A stretch of DNA of 64,000 nucleotides from Phycomyces blakesleeanus NRRL 1555(-) (taxonomy: Eukaryota > Mucoromycota > Mucoromycetes > Mucorales > Phycomycetaceae). The position numbers and the translations under genes are program-made. Location of the stretch: NCBI RefSeq assembly GCF_001638985.1, contig NW_017265134.1, positions 3,888,653-3,952,652 on the forward strand. The letters are read 5' to 3'. Below the pieces are notes generated by a model that was not told where the DNA came from, ran no database searches, and saw only the letters and a list, made by a program, of their open reading frames with translations. This document shows positions 13,364 to 24,728 of the stretch, in pieces. How positions within the stretch are numbered: the first letter of the stretch is position 1; each line of letters starts with the position of its first letter.

Positions 13364-14163
13364 AACCAGCAGGAACAGATCGTGTATAGCCACGCATTCA
13401 GCTCATTCTATGAGAATTCGTTACTTATTCTAGCCAGACAAGAAGCCACCAAAATACATCTTTGATCTCTAAATAAGACCGTGTCCAAAACTATACGCAA
13501 ATTGGGTGGTGAAACCCTCAATACCATGGTTATCTCAGACAGTATTTCAGTAAGTTGCTTTATTAACACTGTCAATTGTTCTATTTCTTTCTGTGATATT
13601 AACATGGAAAAAAAATATGCTCAAATACAGCCTACCATTTCTACAGATATGGATCTCGTAAACCATATCTCGGATCAACTCGATCAGCATGAGTGTCTAG
13701 CTCAAGCTCCACACCAAGGCACCTATTTCCCTCAGATAAAATGCCATGTATTTCATCTCATAAAAAGTCTACTTTTTTTAAAGACATTTTCCAAAAGGTT
13801 TGGAGAAAGAGAATGTAAGCCTGACCAAGTAAAATATAATATTATATTAATTACAGCCAACTCACTCGGATCACATTTAATGATTTGTTCGTTTGTATAT
13901 ATCCTAAAGGTCTTTCTCGTGCTTGTTTAACTTCCAAGGTCATTAGTCCATACAACCTAAATGTTTGCGGCAAAGGGATACAGAAAAACGAACGTTGTAC
14001 TGAAATGTTTTATTATCTCTATTGCAGACTTATACTCAATCGTAAATCGAATCATACAAGGCATCTCGAGAAATATTGACAGTAAAAATTCAAAGTTCCT
14101 TTTGTGAAAGGAAGTTCGGAAGCAATTATGATGTCAAAAAACATATGAATATTTTCAAGACGT
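13364..14163 (+). pseudogene. Decayed C2H2 zinc-finger gene, copy a (left arm)
   Basis: The 3' part reads LSRACLTSKVISPYNLNVCG and NRKSNHTRHLEKY. It is alignable to LSRTFLACNFCSPYNVDICG and NRKSNFTRHLERH of the intact gene at 38505-39509. The first finger has lost its CxxC pair and a stop follows it, and the second finger survives only as DNA similarity. The upstream part is open for 149 codons but has drifted. The copy is cut at 13364 by the inverted-repeat edge, so it lacks its 5' end. It is almost identical to copy b in the right arm. Confidence 0.75.
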
Positions 14164-14361
14164 CCCCAAGAGACTCTGCTGTAGCCAATAGGTAATACAA
14201 AGTCAATCATTTTTTCTTTACTTATTTTCTCTTGCTTTTTACATTCTTTTTTTTTTGCTATTTATTATTATAGCTTTAATTTATACTTTATCTGTCCATA
14301 TGAATCTCTTTTTATTTACTAACATTCAACTCATTCGATTATTTGATTTCTCTTTACATAA

Positions 14362-14656
14362 TGTGGTATATACCTCACAATTAAGTTAAATACAAGCCAT
14401 AATAAAACACTGGTTCCTTCTTACCAATGAACCTGGCAATTTAACAATCCCTCGGAATAGTTTTACAACAGGAACACATACACTGCAGACTTGTACAGTA
14501 TAAACCAACTATTACACAGCAGAAGTCTGAATTGCAAGAGACTTTAATAGTAAGATATAAATAGTGCTATTTTATCTCTTTAATAAATAACTCTATCAAA
14601 GTATGTACTTTTCCTAATATTGGGATACTAACTCAAAATTAATCCCGATTTCCTCA
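14362..14656 (+). mobile_element. Solo LTR of the resident Ty3/gypsy family (left arm)
   Basis: A 295-base segment runs from TGTGGTATATACC to TTTCCTCA. It aligns along its whole length with the LTRs of the gypsy element at 22694-28955, including the CTGGTTCCTTCTTACCAATG and TCTCTTTAATAAATAAC stretches. No internal region is attached and no 5-base target duplication is visible. Its mirror copy is at 33976-34270. Confidence 0.8.
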
Positions 14657-15896
14657 GGGTCCATTGGCAGGGATAATGTTATCTATACAGAGGTTTAAAG
14701 ACCGTCCAGTGTTCACTCACAATCGTTCAGAGAGGACCATGTATTAAAATAACCTTTACTGTACCATAACCAAAATAAAAAAAAGTCCATTTTAACAATG
14801 GCTTGAATCCTCTTTCTACATTCCCCCCATCCCTACATCAATTTCGAGAATCTTCATTTCTTTTGAGAATCGTCATTCATATAATATTGCAACCCAAAGT
14901 AGGCAGAAATCGATACAATATAAAAAGAAGGCGCACTCTTTTTTTTTTAAAGAAACAAAATACTCTTTATTGTATCTTTTTGACGGCTGTTCACTGTATA
15001 TATACAGTCGAACAAAAAAAAAAACCTTCAGTCAAATCCCCATGTCTCTATCGACTTTACAAAACTACCAGAATCGATACTGATAACTACAATATTCTCT
15101 TTTTTTTTTATTACACCTAGCAACACCAGCTTCACAACGCTATCCAAATTATCACTAACAACAATATTATTTCTTTACTTTATTACTACAGTAAAATCCA
15201 AATCAGAATAGTAGCCATACAATAAAACTTCAGTACTCGAAAGCAATAAACTATATTATTTTATACCTGGAGTGGGATACACCACCATTCCCAGAACTGG
15301 CTTTCAACTCTTATACACATAATATTTATATGCTTATACTTCCAAGACCTTCTTCAATGACAATTGACCCCATACCATTAGACATAATCTTCAAAGCTTC
15401 GAACTTTTGGTATATTTCTAAATAACCTGTTCTAGAGCATACAGGCATCGCACAATACAAAGTCTCACCATGGTAATCTTCATCGTGTCACATCGTGATG
15501 CTCAAAGCTATAATAATAATAATGATAGAAAATATTAAGTAAACTCCATAATTTTAAAGCTTATAGTATACAAAGAAAGCTATTTCTTATACACGGCTTC
15601 CGTCTATCTCACTATCTTACACTCTTTACACAACACAAATACTCTACTTTCAAAACTTTTTTAGTCTTTTTAAATAAAATCACTATTATATTATACTCTC
15701 ATTCTTTTTATAGCTTTCACTTCAATCAAATCGACTCAGTATTCCTCTGCCCATATATCTTATTTATCTTAATATATTTATAGAAACAAAAAAGAACTAT
15801 TGTAGTCTGTATACGTACTGCTTTTAATTACAAAAAAATATTTTTTATTTTTTGTTACTTATTATTTATTTAGATCTAGAATTAATTTTAAGTGAA

Positions 15897-16040
15897 GTAT
15901 GTATGTGTGTGCCCAAATAAATTTATGTGTGTCCAAGTAGATTTGTGTAAGCAAATTTTGCCATATGCATAGATTCTGTCTAGTAGGTAGATTTTGTGTG
16001 GCCCTAGGTAGATTTTGTGTGTCCTTATGTAGATTTTTGA
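15897..16040 (-). repeat. Decayed minisatellite, unit about 25 bases
   Basis: Five to six imperfect copies of a unit with the core GTAGATTTTGTGTG lie in a row. The mirror copy is at about 31956-32100 in the right arm. The peptide-like periodicity in one reading frame (TQNLP) is a by-product of the repeat. Confidence 0.6.
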
Positions 16041-16384
16041 ATACCAGCCGTAGCACATCGGAGGTGAAATTACTAAAAGAAGGTAATTTGAATAGTTAAA
16101 AAAAAATAAAGGTCTTTATTTATTGATATCTGTATTGTATTCATACTATTTTTTTGTATGGAGCCAGGAAAAAGCTCAGAATTTTATTAAAGGTCTCTGA
16201 TTGAATAGGAAAAGAGAAAATTAAAGTATTTGTTTGTAAGGTTTTGTAAGTTATATGATGTTTTTGGCTTTTAAATTTTATGGTTGTTTTTGTTTTTGTT
16301 TTGTTTTTTATACTATTTGTTAATTGTTAATGAATATATAAGTATTAAATTTTAATGTTAAGAATAACTTTTATTGTTCAATAC

Positions 16385-16692
16385 TAAAAATTATAAAATA
16401 GCAAACTTTTAAAGAACAGACTCAACAGCTAAGCATTAGTTCTTTCTTGCTAATTAATTTAATAAATTAATAATTCTCAAAACTATTACACATCAGGCAC
16501 ATGTATACTACAGACTTATATAATATAAGCTACTCATTATATAGCATGAATTTGAATTAAAATAGATTTTAATAGTACCAGATTAAATATTAGTATTTTA
16601 TCTTTTTAAAAAAATAACACTCTTAAAGTATAAACTTTTTTTTTAATATTGAGATACCAGCCCAAAATCAATTACATATATCTTAATTCCAA
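16385..16692 (+). mobile_element. Strongly decayed LTR of the gypsy family (left arm)
   Basis: From about AAAGAACAGACTC to GAGATACCAGCCC the segment follows the gypsy LTR base by base. Many C-to-T and G-to-A changes are present: for example, the LTR string GCTAATGAACCTGGCAAG has become GCTAATTAATTTAATAAA. The borders are approximate. The mirror copy is at about 31305-31615. Confidence 0.6.
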
Positions 16693-18377
16693 TGTAGTAT
16701 AATATTTAAATAAAGTTATAGTTAGAATAAGAGGGTCGATTATTTATTATCAAATAATAATAAAAAATTAAAGATTAATTGAAAAGTTGTAAAAAAAAGC
16801 AAAAACAAAATAAAATAAAATAAAATAATTAATTTAAATTTCAAATACCCAATCTTTTTTGTAGATTGCAGGGCATTTTTGGATCTCAGCTGTTTTAAGA
16901 ATTTTTTAGTGCTCAAAAACACCTAGGAGCGTAGCAATTTTGTGAGGCTAGAAAAATCCCTCCACAAAAAAAAATGCGGCGGTGTTTCAATATATTGTTT
17001 CTCCTAATGTCGTATAATCAAAAAAACAAATTTTTCTCACTGCGTAATTAGAATCTTACTTTAGAAAAAAATCGTACTAAACTGTCTATTTTTTAAATGC
17101 TACAAATAAAGTAGCAAAAGTAGCAAAAAAAATGTCGGCAAGTGAAAATTAAATAATTGGATTTCATATATAATATTGCACTTTGATATATGAATATATA
17201 TGTTTTTTTTTTTCTTAAAAATAAATAAAAAATAAATAAATAAATAATTATATCAATTTAATTTTTTTGTCTTGTATATAATGTAAAAGGTTAGTTAATA
17301 GTTTAATAAGAGCAAAAAATATAATAATATGATTTTCACTGCTTTGTTTTTATTTATTATAATCAGTAGTAATAAAGTAATATTTAATAAATCTTTTGAG
17401 CATATTTTTTTTTGCCAAAGTAGCCTACTCAATTGAATAAAAGAAATATTTAAAATTAATGTCTGTTCAACTATTTAATAATAAGTCTTAAATTGCTCTA
17501 ATAATCTAGTGCATTCAATGTTTTTAGCTCTAGCAAATAAAAAAGAACAAGAAATTAAAGAAAAGCAACAACTTGCTTTATTTATTTTTTGAATACAATG
17601 ATCGATCCTAAATCACTTGTAAAGATAACACAAATATCTTCTTTACACAAACTATATAATGATGTGCACCTTAATATATATATATATATATATCACTATT
17701 CAGATCACACAAGTAATAAATTATATTTAATTGAATACTGAAAATCCAGTAAGCTACTTTTATCAGTACCCATAAAAGATAATAGTGGTTTATAAACTCA
17801 AATAATAATAAATATTTAATAAAACTTAATAATTATCAAGAGAAGTAACAAAAAAATTATTTTTGAATTTATTTATTATTTGTTTGTTGGTTGATTAATT
17901 CGAAGCCTTACTATTATTTTCTTTTTGAAAATAGATTCAAAAAAACTAGCACTGTTCTGTGAAAAATCCAGTAGAATTTGGGAATAGCAACATATTAAAT
18001 ATACCTAGTAGAAGCAATGGGACCTAACACCTTTCTCTTCTCATACCTATTTTACATTAAACCAGTACTTGAACAATAAAATAAAATGTATGATTCACCT
18101 CTAATAGAGTCGGAAAATAACTTGCAAACAAGCTTTTACAATTCAAGGAGATCAAATACTGTCAATATCAAAAGATCGTCTTTAAAAATCGTCTTTTATC
18201 TTTGGGTAGAATCTCTCAATTAAGTTAAAAAAAGACAAACAAGAAAGAAAGAAAAAACTCATCCATAGCCTTTTTATTGATGTATTAGATTGTTATTGAA
18301 ACTCTGTAAATTTGTTTTACTGCCTGTAACAATATAATTAGTATTTCTTTTTAAAATAATATCTTGGAAAGAATAAA

Positions 18378-18656
18378 TGCAGTATACACAGCATAATTGA
18401 GTGGAAAACAAGCTCCATAATCCAGAACGGATACTACAGTTGCTAATGAATCTGGCAGGGTCACATCTCAGAAACGTAACACATGCCAGACACTCGTACA
18501 CTTCACACTGCTTCAGTGATAACCAACCATTAACCAATGGAGATATTAAATTAGGGAACCAAATGTCTATATAAACAGCTATGATCTTCTTTCTTGAATA
18601 AACAACCCTCTCACATTACCTATTGTTCCCTTTTAAAATATTATTTGTATACCTTA
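18378..18656 (+). mobile_element. LTR at the inner edge of the left arm
   Basis: A 279-base LTR related to the resident gypsy LTRs runs from TGCAGTATACACAGC to GTATACCTTA. It is preceded by the purine-rich GGAAAGAATAAA, like the polypurine tract before a 3' LTR. Its last base is also the last base of the inverted repeat. The next base belongs to zinc-finger remnant c. The mirror copy is 29341-29619. Confidence 0.7.
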
Positions 18657-19590
18657 CTACGGCTTTTCTAGCAAAAGGAGCATGCTGGTTTTTTTACAAT
18701 ATATATTTCATATTTTTTAGGATACCTTGTAAAATTTGATTTAAAATTGAACTGGTTCCCGCAAACTTGACAAGAAAATATTTAAGTAGTAGAGATATCG
18801 ACATTCTGAATTTCATTGCCACAAATATCCACATTGTATAAACTACAGACATTGCAAGTTAATCAGGTATGACAAAGTCTTTAATGATCTATACAAGCAA
18901 ACTAACAAATTATTTTATTAATTAATATATAAATTACTCGACAATCGCATGTAAGTTATTTGGAGAATTATATTTAATCCTAATAATAAATTTCTAACAA
19001 AAAATTACGGCTTTTTGGTAAACACTTTAAACATTTGTTAATAATGCCAAATTCTTTATTAATGTAGGGTACAATAGCCGTTGTCTGACCAATTGGTTGC
19101 ACAGACAGCTCTGGTTTAGATGCTTGTGTGTCTTGATATGGATCTAGAGCTTTGGATTCATACCGGTTGAGTTGATAAAGTTTATCAATATTTGAAGAAA
19201 TTGTCGGTAAGTTGAGATCATGTCATATTTCGATGTTGGCATTGTAAAAACAAAGAAAGCACTCATCAATTTCTGTAGGTCCAATTGATAAACTGTCTTG
19301 GATGACCAAAAATTGAGTTTATAATAATCCTCTTCAAGGATGCTTGGACACTCAATATTATCTGGAGTACTAAGCTGTGCATGTATAACTTCTTGCATGA
19401 CGACCAGAGGTAACCCACCCACATATTATAGTCTGTGTTCTTGGTCATAAAGAACCTCCTCTTGCTGGTTTGAGTATAATTCTTCATTGTTGTATACGTT
19501 GGATTGTAGAGCTGCGTAACCATTGTCTGAAATGATATGTGGCGCTTGTACCAGTACATTGAAAATTGAGACACCATAATTCTGAGTATG
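18657..19590 (-). pseudogene. Decayed C2H2 zinc-finger gene, copy c
   Basis: The minus strand holds a broken relative of the gene at 38505-39509. The N-terminal half reads GGLPLVVMQEV...QLSTPDNIE.PSILEEDYYKLNFW, close to the intact protein. The second exon is recognisable as DNA (Tyr-Asn-Val-Asp-Ile-Cys-Gly, a stop in place of a Glu, then a CxxC-like stretch). Frameshifts and stops are spread through it. The copy ends inside the second finger, exactly where the LTR of the left inverted-repeat arm begins, so it was cut by that event. A decayed transposase end lies upstream on the same strand (21781-22690). Confidence 0.75.
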
Positions 19591-20899
19591 AGATTAATTT
19601 CCTGCTGAACTCATTAAGTGTAATTTATACATGGAATCAAAAGATTAGTAAATATAATAAAATAAAGAGGTATTTTGTAAGGGAGCGAGTAATAGAAAGA
19701 TATGTTAAGCAATATATTATTGTATACAGCCAATTTTTTATCTTTAGCTAAAAATATAAATTAAAACCTATATTCTATGCTACCCACAACGCTAGACAAT
19801 TATATTATTTAACCCATGACCAAAGATAAAGATATGATATTTTTTATTGATTGTTCTTCAGGAAGTCATAATTAACTTTTTTTAAAGGTAAAAAGGAGGG
19901 AAAAATTGTATCTTGGTGCATTTCTGCTCCAATAATCTGCAGTGAAAAATAAAAAAAGAGCAAGAGGAGGAAGAGTGAGAATGAGATAGTTATGAAGTAG
20001 AGTTTTATAGAAAATGACTGGGAATTGGGAAGAGACGTTAAAAACGACATTACCCTTAGCTTTAATTTTTATTTTTCGTAATTATATATTACCAAATTCA
20101 ACGGGCTTATTATCTGATATCTATTTTTATTTTACAAAAGAATACAAAAAAGAGAGGAATTTATAATATTCTTCATGTATGGAGAAGCTATTCCTAGTAT
20201 GAATCGTGTATTAAAAAAGGAAAACGATTGTTTTATGAATCTTTTGAGAGTTTTGAAGAAATAGAAATACAAGTCCGAGGGGATTTTAAGTTAAATCTAG
20301 GCCAGATGAAGAATTCGAAACAGTGGTGCCTATTTTAGAGTCAATCAAAGAAGTTTGAAAAGGCTGGATATCGAAGATAAAGTTTCAGTGAGCACGTCAC
20401 AGGGCCAATATTATGCTGTTGGTAATTTGAAGTAGTCAAATGCGGAAGACAGGTAGCGGTTGGTCAGGGATTTCCAGAGAAAAGAGTGCGTGGTTTATAT
20501 CAAATGTCGACTGGAACAGCTCAAAGTACTATTTCTTTCATGTATTTTCCAATACTGTTCATTTATTTGGGTACTGGTAGAGAAAATAAGTGAGAGAGAG
20601 AGAGTTTCTACTTCAGAAAAGTGAATTTGGCTGCTTGGAGTGACAAAGATGGCTAGAGCACAGTTGTTTAGAGTGTAATGACACAACAAGAAGTTAGTTA
20701 TAGCATAATACTTATATTGTGACGGGTGTGAGCTATTAGAAAGGCCCAAAATGAATATCATTGTTTTGATTGCCAAGGGAGGGGTACAAGAGGAGATTAG
20801 ATGTGGTTCCAGCATACATCCCAAAAACAATTGGTCATAAAGTTGGACAAATGCTTGCATTCAGTTTGAAGAGCTCAAGCCATATATTTCATATATGCA
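19591..20899. other. Unassigned stretch between zinc-finger and Tc1 remnants
   Basis: Moderately AT-rich DNA with open frames on both strands (for example 20495-20860 minus) that match nothing I recognise. It may be decayed transposon sequence, because some parts are less AT-rich than the usual spacer, but I cannot assign it. Confidence 0.4.
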
Positions 20900-21610
20900 T
20901 GGTCAAAAAATATATATTCAACCCCACAAAAAATGATCAAGAAAAAATGAAAGTTAAAATTACTGTTTTTTTTTCAATTTTATTAATCTAATACAATATT
21001 CAATACATATTTTTATGAGAAAACACGCACGGTTTATGTTACAAAAGTTACTTGTACAAATAAGGATGCATTATGAACATGTGTTGAACAGAATTTGGAC
21101 CAACCCAGGTTTCATTGATAGTTCACATAAAATCTATTGACAGTCAAGTACATCATTAAGAGAGCGAATAAAATAAGGTTACCAGAGCTCAATAATCTGG
21201 TTCTAAAGATCTTAAAAGATCGATGAAAAGATAACCATAAGTTCCGGGGTTTTAACTACTGTCTAGCTAAAAGAAAAAACAGACGGCAACCATATTAAGC
21301 ATCTCTAGTAGTGCTCTCAACGAGTGAACGATTGATGAGAGGGACGGTATCAATAACATTTATGATTTGAGGGTTGCAATTCAAAGAGTATAGAAAAGAA
21401 TAGGTGTCAAGCTTGGATCAACTTTGGCAGGTATCATGCAATATTAATACCAGGCTGTAATTGATGTCAAAGGAGGCCGAGTCAAGTCTTGGGGGTTTCT
21501 TTTGTATCTCAATAATAAACAAGTATATCATCTTGTATCTGACATTTGACTATTCTAGTTATCACTACTGACAAGTAGTTACATGTTGAATATATGTCAT
21601 CCCCACTGAT
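20900..21610 (+). mobile_element. Decayed, internally deleted Tc1/mariner copy
   Basis: DNA similarity to the Tc1 element at 24729-26071 is clear at both ends and in two coding blocks. One block is AAATAAGGATGCATTATGAA and AAGTACATCATTAAGAGAG near 21057-21160. The other runs from GGTTTTAACTACTG near 21247 to the C-terminal codons CCAGGCTGTAATTGATG near 21450. The middle of the transposase gene is missing and the rest is full of frameshifts and stops. The outer limits are approximate. The copy cannot encode a protein but could be a substrate. Confidence 0.7.
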
Positions 21611-21780
21611 GAAACTCGATATTAAATTAGAAAATTGAAAACGGATCTGCCATTTCATTGGATTGCTAAATATTTTTTGTGTAATTTCTTTATACCAATC
21701 TCTTAAAATTGGTCTTTTTTATAAAGCAAGATGTGAAGTACAGGAATCTACAAATTTATTTCGAATGTAATAGTATATAG

Positions 21781-22690
21781 CTAAAAAACAATTGATTTTA
21801 AAATTTTAGATGTTTTATTGATATAGAAAAAAGAAAAGAAGGACCAGTAGGAGCCGAATTTGTTGAGATTAACATGTTTACCACCAACTTTTAGATGCAC
21901 ATCAATTAGACAAATAACATTCAGTTCATCAAGTGGTGTATACATATCATCTGCGTATTTGAGGGCTAGACGATAGTTGTTGTCAATGGTATGTGCAGAT
22001 GGATATTCAATATACATATGATATACTTTAGAAGAGGGTGCCATTCCAATTATTATATGTCCATCTTGAGTTATGTCGTCTTTTTGTTTAAATACAGCAA
22101 GGGTATTGTCTTTAATCGTCTTCCAGAGATCAAACCTGTACCACTGTTGTCAGCAAATTCTCTCGACCCACCAAACAAAGTCTTATAGAATTTCCCACCA
22201 GATTTTTGTTGCATATAATCTGCAATAGCTTTTCCACGGGTTTCCCTTAGACCATTCTAGTTTATCCATGAGCCATCATCAATGATATGTCTTTTCATAT
22301 ATTGTTTTCCAAATTTGAGACAAATATCTTTTGATGTGTTCATACGGTTTGCATGAAACAAGTGTTCACGGATATGCTTGTTAAATTGCTCTCCCTTTTC
22401 AGTCTCGTAGTTAAGTGCAGGACCAAATCTTCCGAGATCTTCAGGGAGGAGGGTCAACAGATAGACTTTTGGCTTGGACTTGTAAAATATATGTTTTTTA
22501 AGAAAAAAACTATAGTTGGTGTTGTATAGATGCTGGACTCCGATGAGGCTTTTAATGGGACAGTCCACTTCACTGATGTATGTCTCGTATTGACTATCAA
22601 TGGATCGAACAAATACTAGAAATCATAGACACCCGAGGTGAACAAAGAGGGCGGTATTTTTTGAAGTACCTCGGTAGCTGCAAACATTGT
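21781..22690 (-). pseudogene. Decayed 3' part of a Plavaka-like transposase gene
   Basis: The minus strand encodes a stretch with PEDLGRFGPALNYETEKGEQ, then FNKHIREHLFHANRMNTSKD and DDGSWIN. It matches the broken transposase at 41204-43793 (DIRRFGTALQFETEKGEQ, FNKHIREHLFHTNHKNTSRD, DGGSWLN). Downstream, in shifted frames, come KFYKTLFGGSREFADNSGTG and a C-terminal part ending near VNLNKFGSYWSFFSFF. This downstream part is absent or lost in the other copy. At least two frameshifts or stops break it. Its 5' portion is missing, and the gypsy 3' LTR (22694) lies directly beyond. It is followed on the same strand by zinc-finger remnant c. Confidence 0.75.
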
Positions 22691-22693
22691 TAC

Positions 22694-22977
22694 TGGGGTA
22701 TTCGGGATTGTTTATGGGTTAGTATCTCAATAATGGGAAAAGTAGATACTGTGAGAGTGTTATTTATTAAAGAGACAAAATAATATTGTTTTTATATCTG
22801 CTACTATTCAAATCCCTGTTGTGTAATGGTTGGTTTACACTGTATGAGTGCGTAGTGTACGTGTGCCTGGTGTGTAACAGTTCTGGAGATTGTTAACTTG
22901 CCAGGTTCATTAGCAAGAAGGAACCAGTGTTTGGTTGTGGGGTCTGTTCTTCACTCAATTGTGGTGTGTATACCACA
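22694..22977 (-). mobile_element. 3' LTR of the gypsy element
   Basis: This 284-base LTR reads, on the minus strand, from TGTGGTATACACACC to CCGAATACCCCA. It is immediately preceded by the purine tract. It pairs with 28659-28955. Confidence 0.85.
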
Positions 22978-23113
22978 TTACCCCCTTCCAGGCTGAATAA
23001 CCGTGTTGAGAGTTGAGTTACTTTAGACTGAAGGGACCATGTTAGCTTCTTGGGCATAGCATCGGGCGTTAACATCGTGAACTTTATCGTGTTGTACGTA
23101 AGCGTATTGAGCG

Positions 23114-24726
23114 TTAGCATCTTGAGCATTTGCTTCGGCGTGTAGGTGTGGGCTGCGTAGTGCGGCGTTTGCTAATGTACGTTGCAGTGACGGTGCGTGT
23201 CTGATGTGGGGTTTGTGTCTTGTCAATTGGTGTTGTACCAAGTCGATCCCAATAATTTGCAATAGGTTTAGGGCTGTTAAAGGGCTCGGGCGTTTGCCAT
23301 GTATCGTCTTTTTCTTCGTAGCCTTCCCATCTTACTCTGTACTCGTATTTTCCTTTAGCCAGTTCTCTATGAGCTACTACTGCTCTGACTGTAAAGTATT
23401 CTTTGCCAATTTTCTGGACTTCATCTAGTGAGACGAGTTTGTCCTGTGAGATTAGCTTGAGTTGTGAGGGTGTATATTCTCTGGGCATCAGTAGTCCTTG
23501 TTCATCCATGAGGACGTAAGAACCTCCCTGCTTCTCTTTGACTACGGTGTAAGGACCTTGGTATGCAGGTTCTAGTTTACCGTGTTGGAGTTCTTTAATC
23601 ATGACTTGGCTATTAGGAGGGAATTGTATCATCCTGTATTTCTTATCAAACTTGCCCTTTTGTGCATTTGTTACTGTTTTTGCTCTTTCAGCGATTGCGG
23701 GAAACACAACGTCTGCCATTGTTTTTATACGCTTTTGTAGCTCATCCTCTGTGAGTGATGGTATTGCTGGATCATCGGCGTAGCTTTTAAATCCGTTCAT
23801 TGTTCTGGCGAACATAAGGTTGTAAGGAGCCGTTCCATTACGCTTTGTTACTTTGGAATTCATTGCTAGCTGTATGCTAGGTACATAGAGGTCCCAATCT
23901 CGGGTCGCTCCTTTTATACATTTCTTAATCGCGTTGGTTGAGGTTTGAACCCAGCGTTCGGCTACACCGTTAGCTCTTGGGTGATAGGGCGTAGCTAATC
24001 TGTGATCAAAACCAGATGTTTCAGCTAGTTTTTTCATAAGTGAGTTGACGAACTCTTTGCCATTGTCCGATTGTAAGTATCTAGGGAATCCGAAATTACA
24101 GAAGACGTCTATTACAGTGTTGACAACAGTGTCCTGTGCTTTATCAGGTATTGCACGTAGTACACAAAATCTTGTGCAAATGTCTACCATTACTAGTAAG
24201 TAGTTATTACTGTTATGTGAGGTCGTGAAAGGACCTGCTAAATCAATAGCCCAATGATCGCATGGTAAATATGCGTGAATTGGTCGTAGAGGGTGATAAC
24301 CTTTCTTTGCTATGTTATACTTTTGGCATTCTATACAGTCTTGTACAACCTTGACGGCGTCTCTATGTATGTTTGTCCAGTGTATCCCTTCGTTATGAAG
24401 TGCGTTTGTCATGGCATCTGCTCCAAAGTGTCCGAAAGCGTGAGCTTTGGCGAGAAGTTCTTCTCCGTCACTGTCTGGTGGTGTTAGCATCTCGTCGTAA
24501 TTGGTGTTGACTACAGTTTGTTGTCTATTAATGACCGTTTTTTGGCCTGTGAAATTAACTGCGGAGTCATTACCCCCTTCCAGCTCTTTTTCCGTAGGGA
24601 AAAGGCGTGGTAGCTGGTCAGGTAAGATGTTGCTTAGACTGGGCAGGTGGAGTACCTCGAATGAATATTCGAGTATGGTATCCAGCCAGTTTATCATCAT
24701 AGTGTTGGTAATCTTTTGTGTATGTA
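23114..24726 (-). pseudogene. Gypsy pol, distal part: end of RNase H, integrase and chromodomain
   Basis: The open frame runs from the Tc1 edge to a stop at 23114; its first residues in the raw frame are Tc1 DNA. It starts with the RNase H end (MMINWLDTILEYSFEVLHLP). It then has the integrase HHCC zinc domain (HFGADAMTNALH...CIECQK), the catalytic core with D in WAIDLAGPF, D in LQSDNGKEF and E in GVAERWVQ, and a C-terminal chromodomain (VVAHRELAKGKYEYRVRWEGYEEKDDTWQTPE). In chromoviruses this domain steers integration toward particular chromatin marks. All catalytic residues that I can see are present. The gene is broken only by the Tc1 insertion and by its lost connection to the upstream part. 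Confidence 0.88.
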
Positions 24727-24728
24727 TA

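Larger units (their letters stand above)
14657..18377. other. Noncoding interior of the left arm
   Basis: AT-rich DNA without any supported gene, apart from the LTR remnant and tandem repeat listed separately. Short open frames here (for example 14803-15120, 15862-16056 and 16740-16922) have no recognisable family, and several recur in the right arm only because the arm is duplicated. Confidence 0.55.
13364..18656 (+). repeat. Left arm of a giant inverted repeat (about 5.29 kb)
   Basis: The segment is the reverse complement of 29341-35267 once the solo LTR at 32920-33550 and one 5-base target copy are removed. Both arms then measure 5.29 kb. By eye I find about twenty to thirty differences, mostly single bases plus a 4-base indel, or roughly 99.5% identity. 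The arm holds a decayed C2H2 zinc-finger gene at its outer end, three LTR remnants and noncoding AT-rich DNA. Its outer edge cuts the zinc-finger remnant that continues further in the right arm. Its inner edge is an LTR terminus. Confidence 0.92.
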
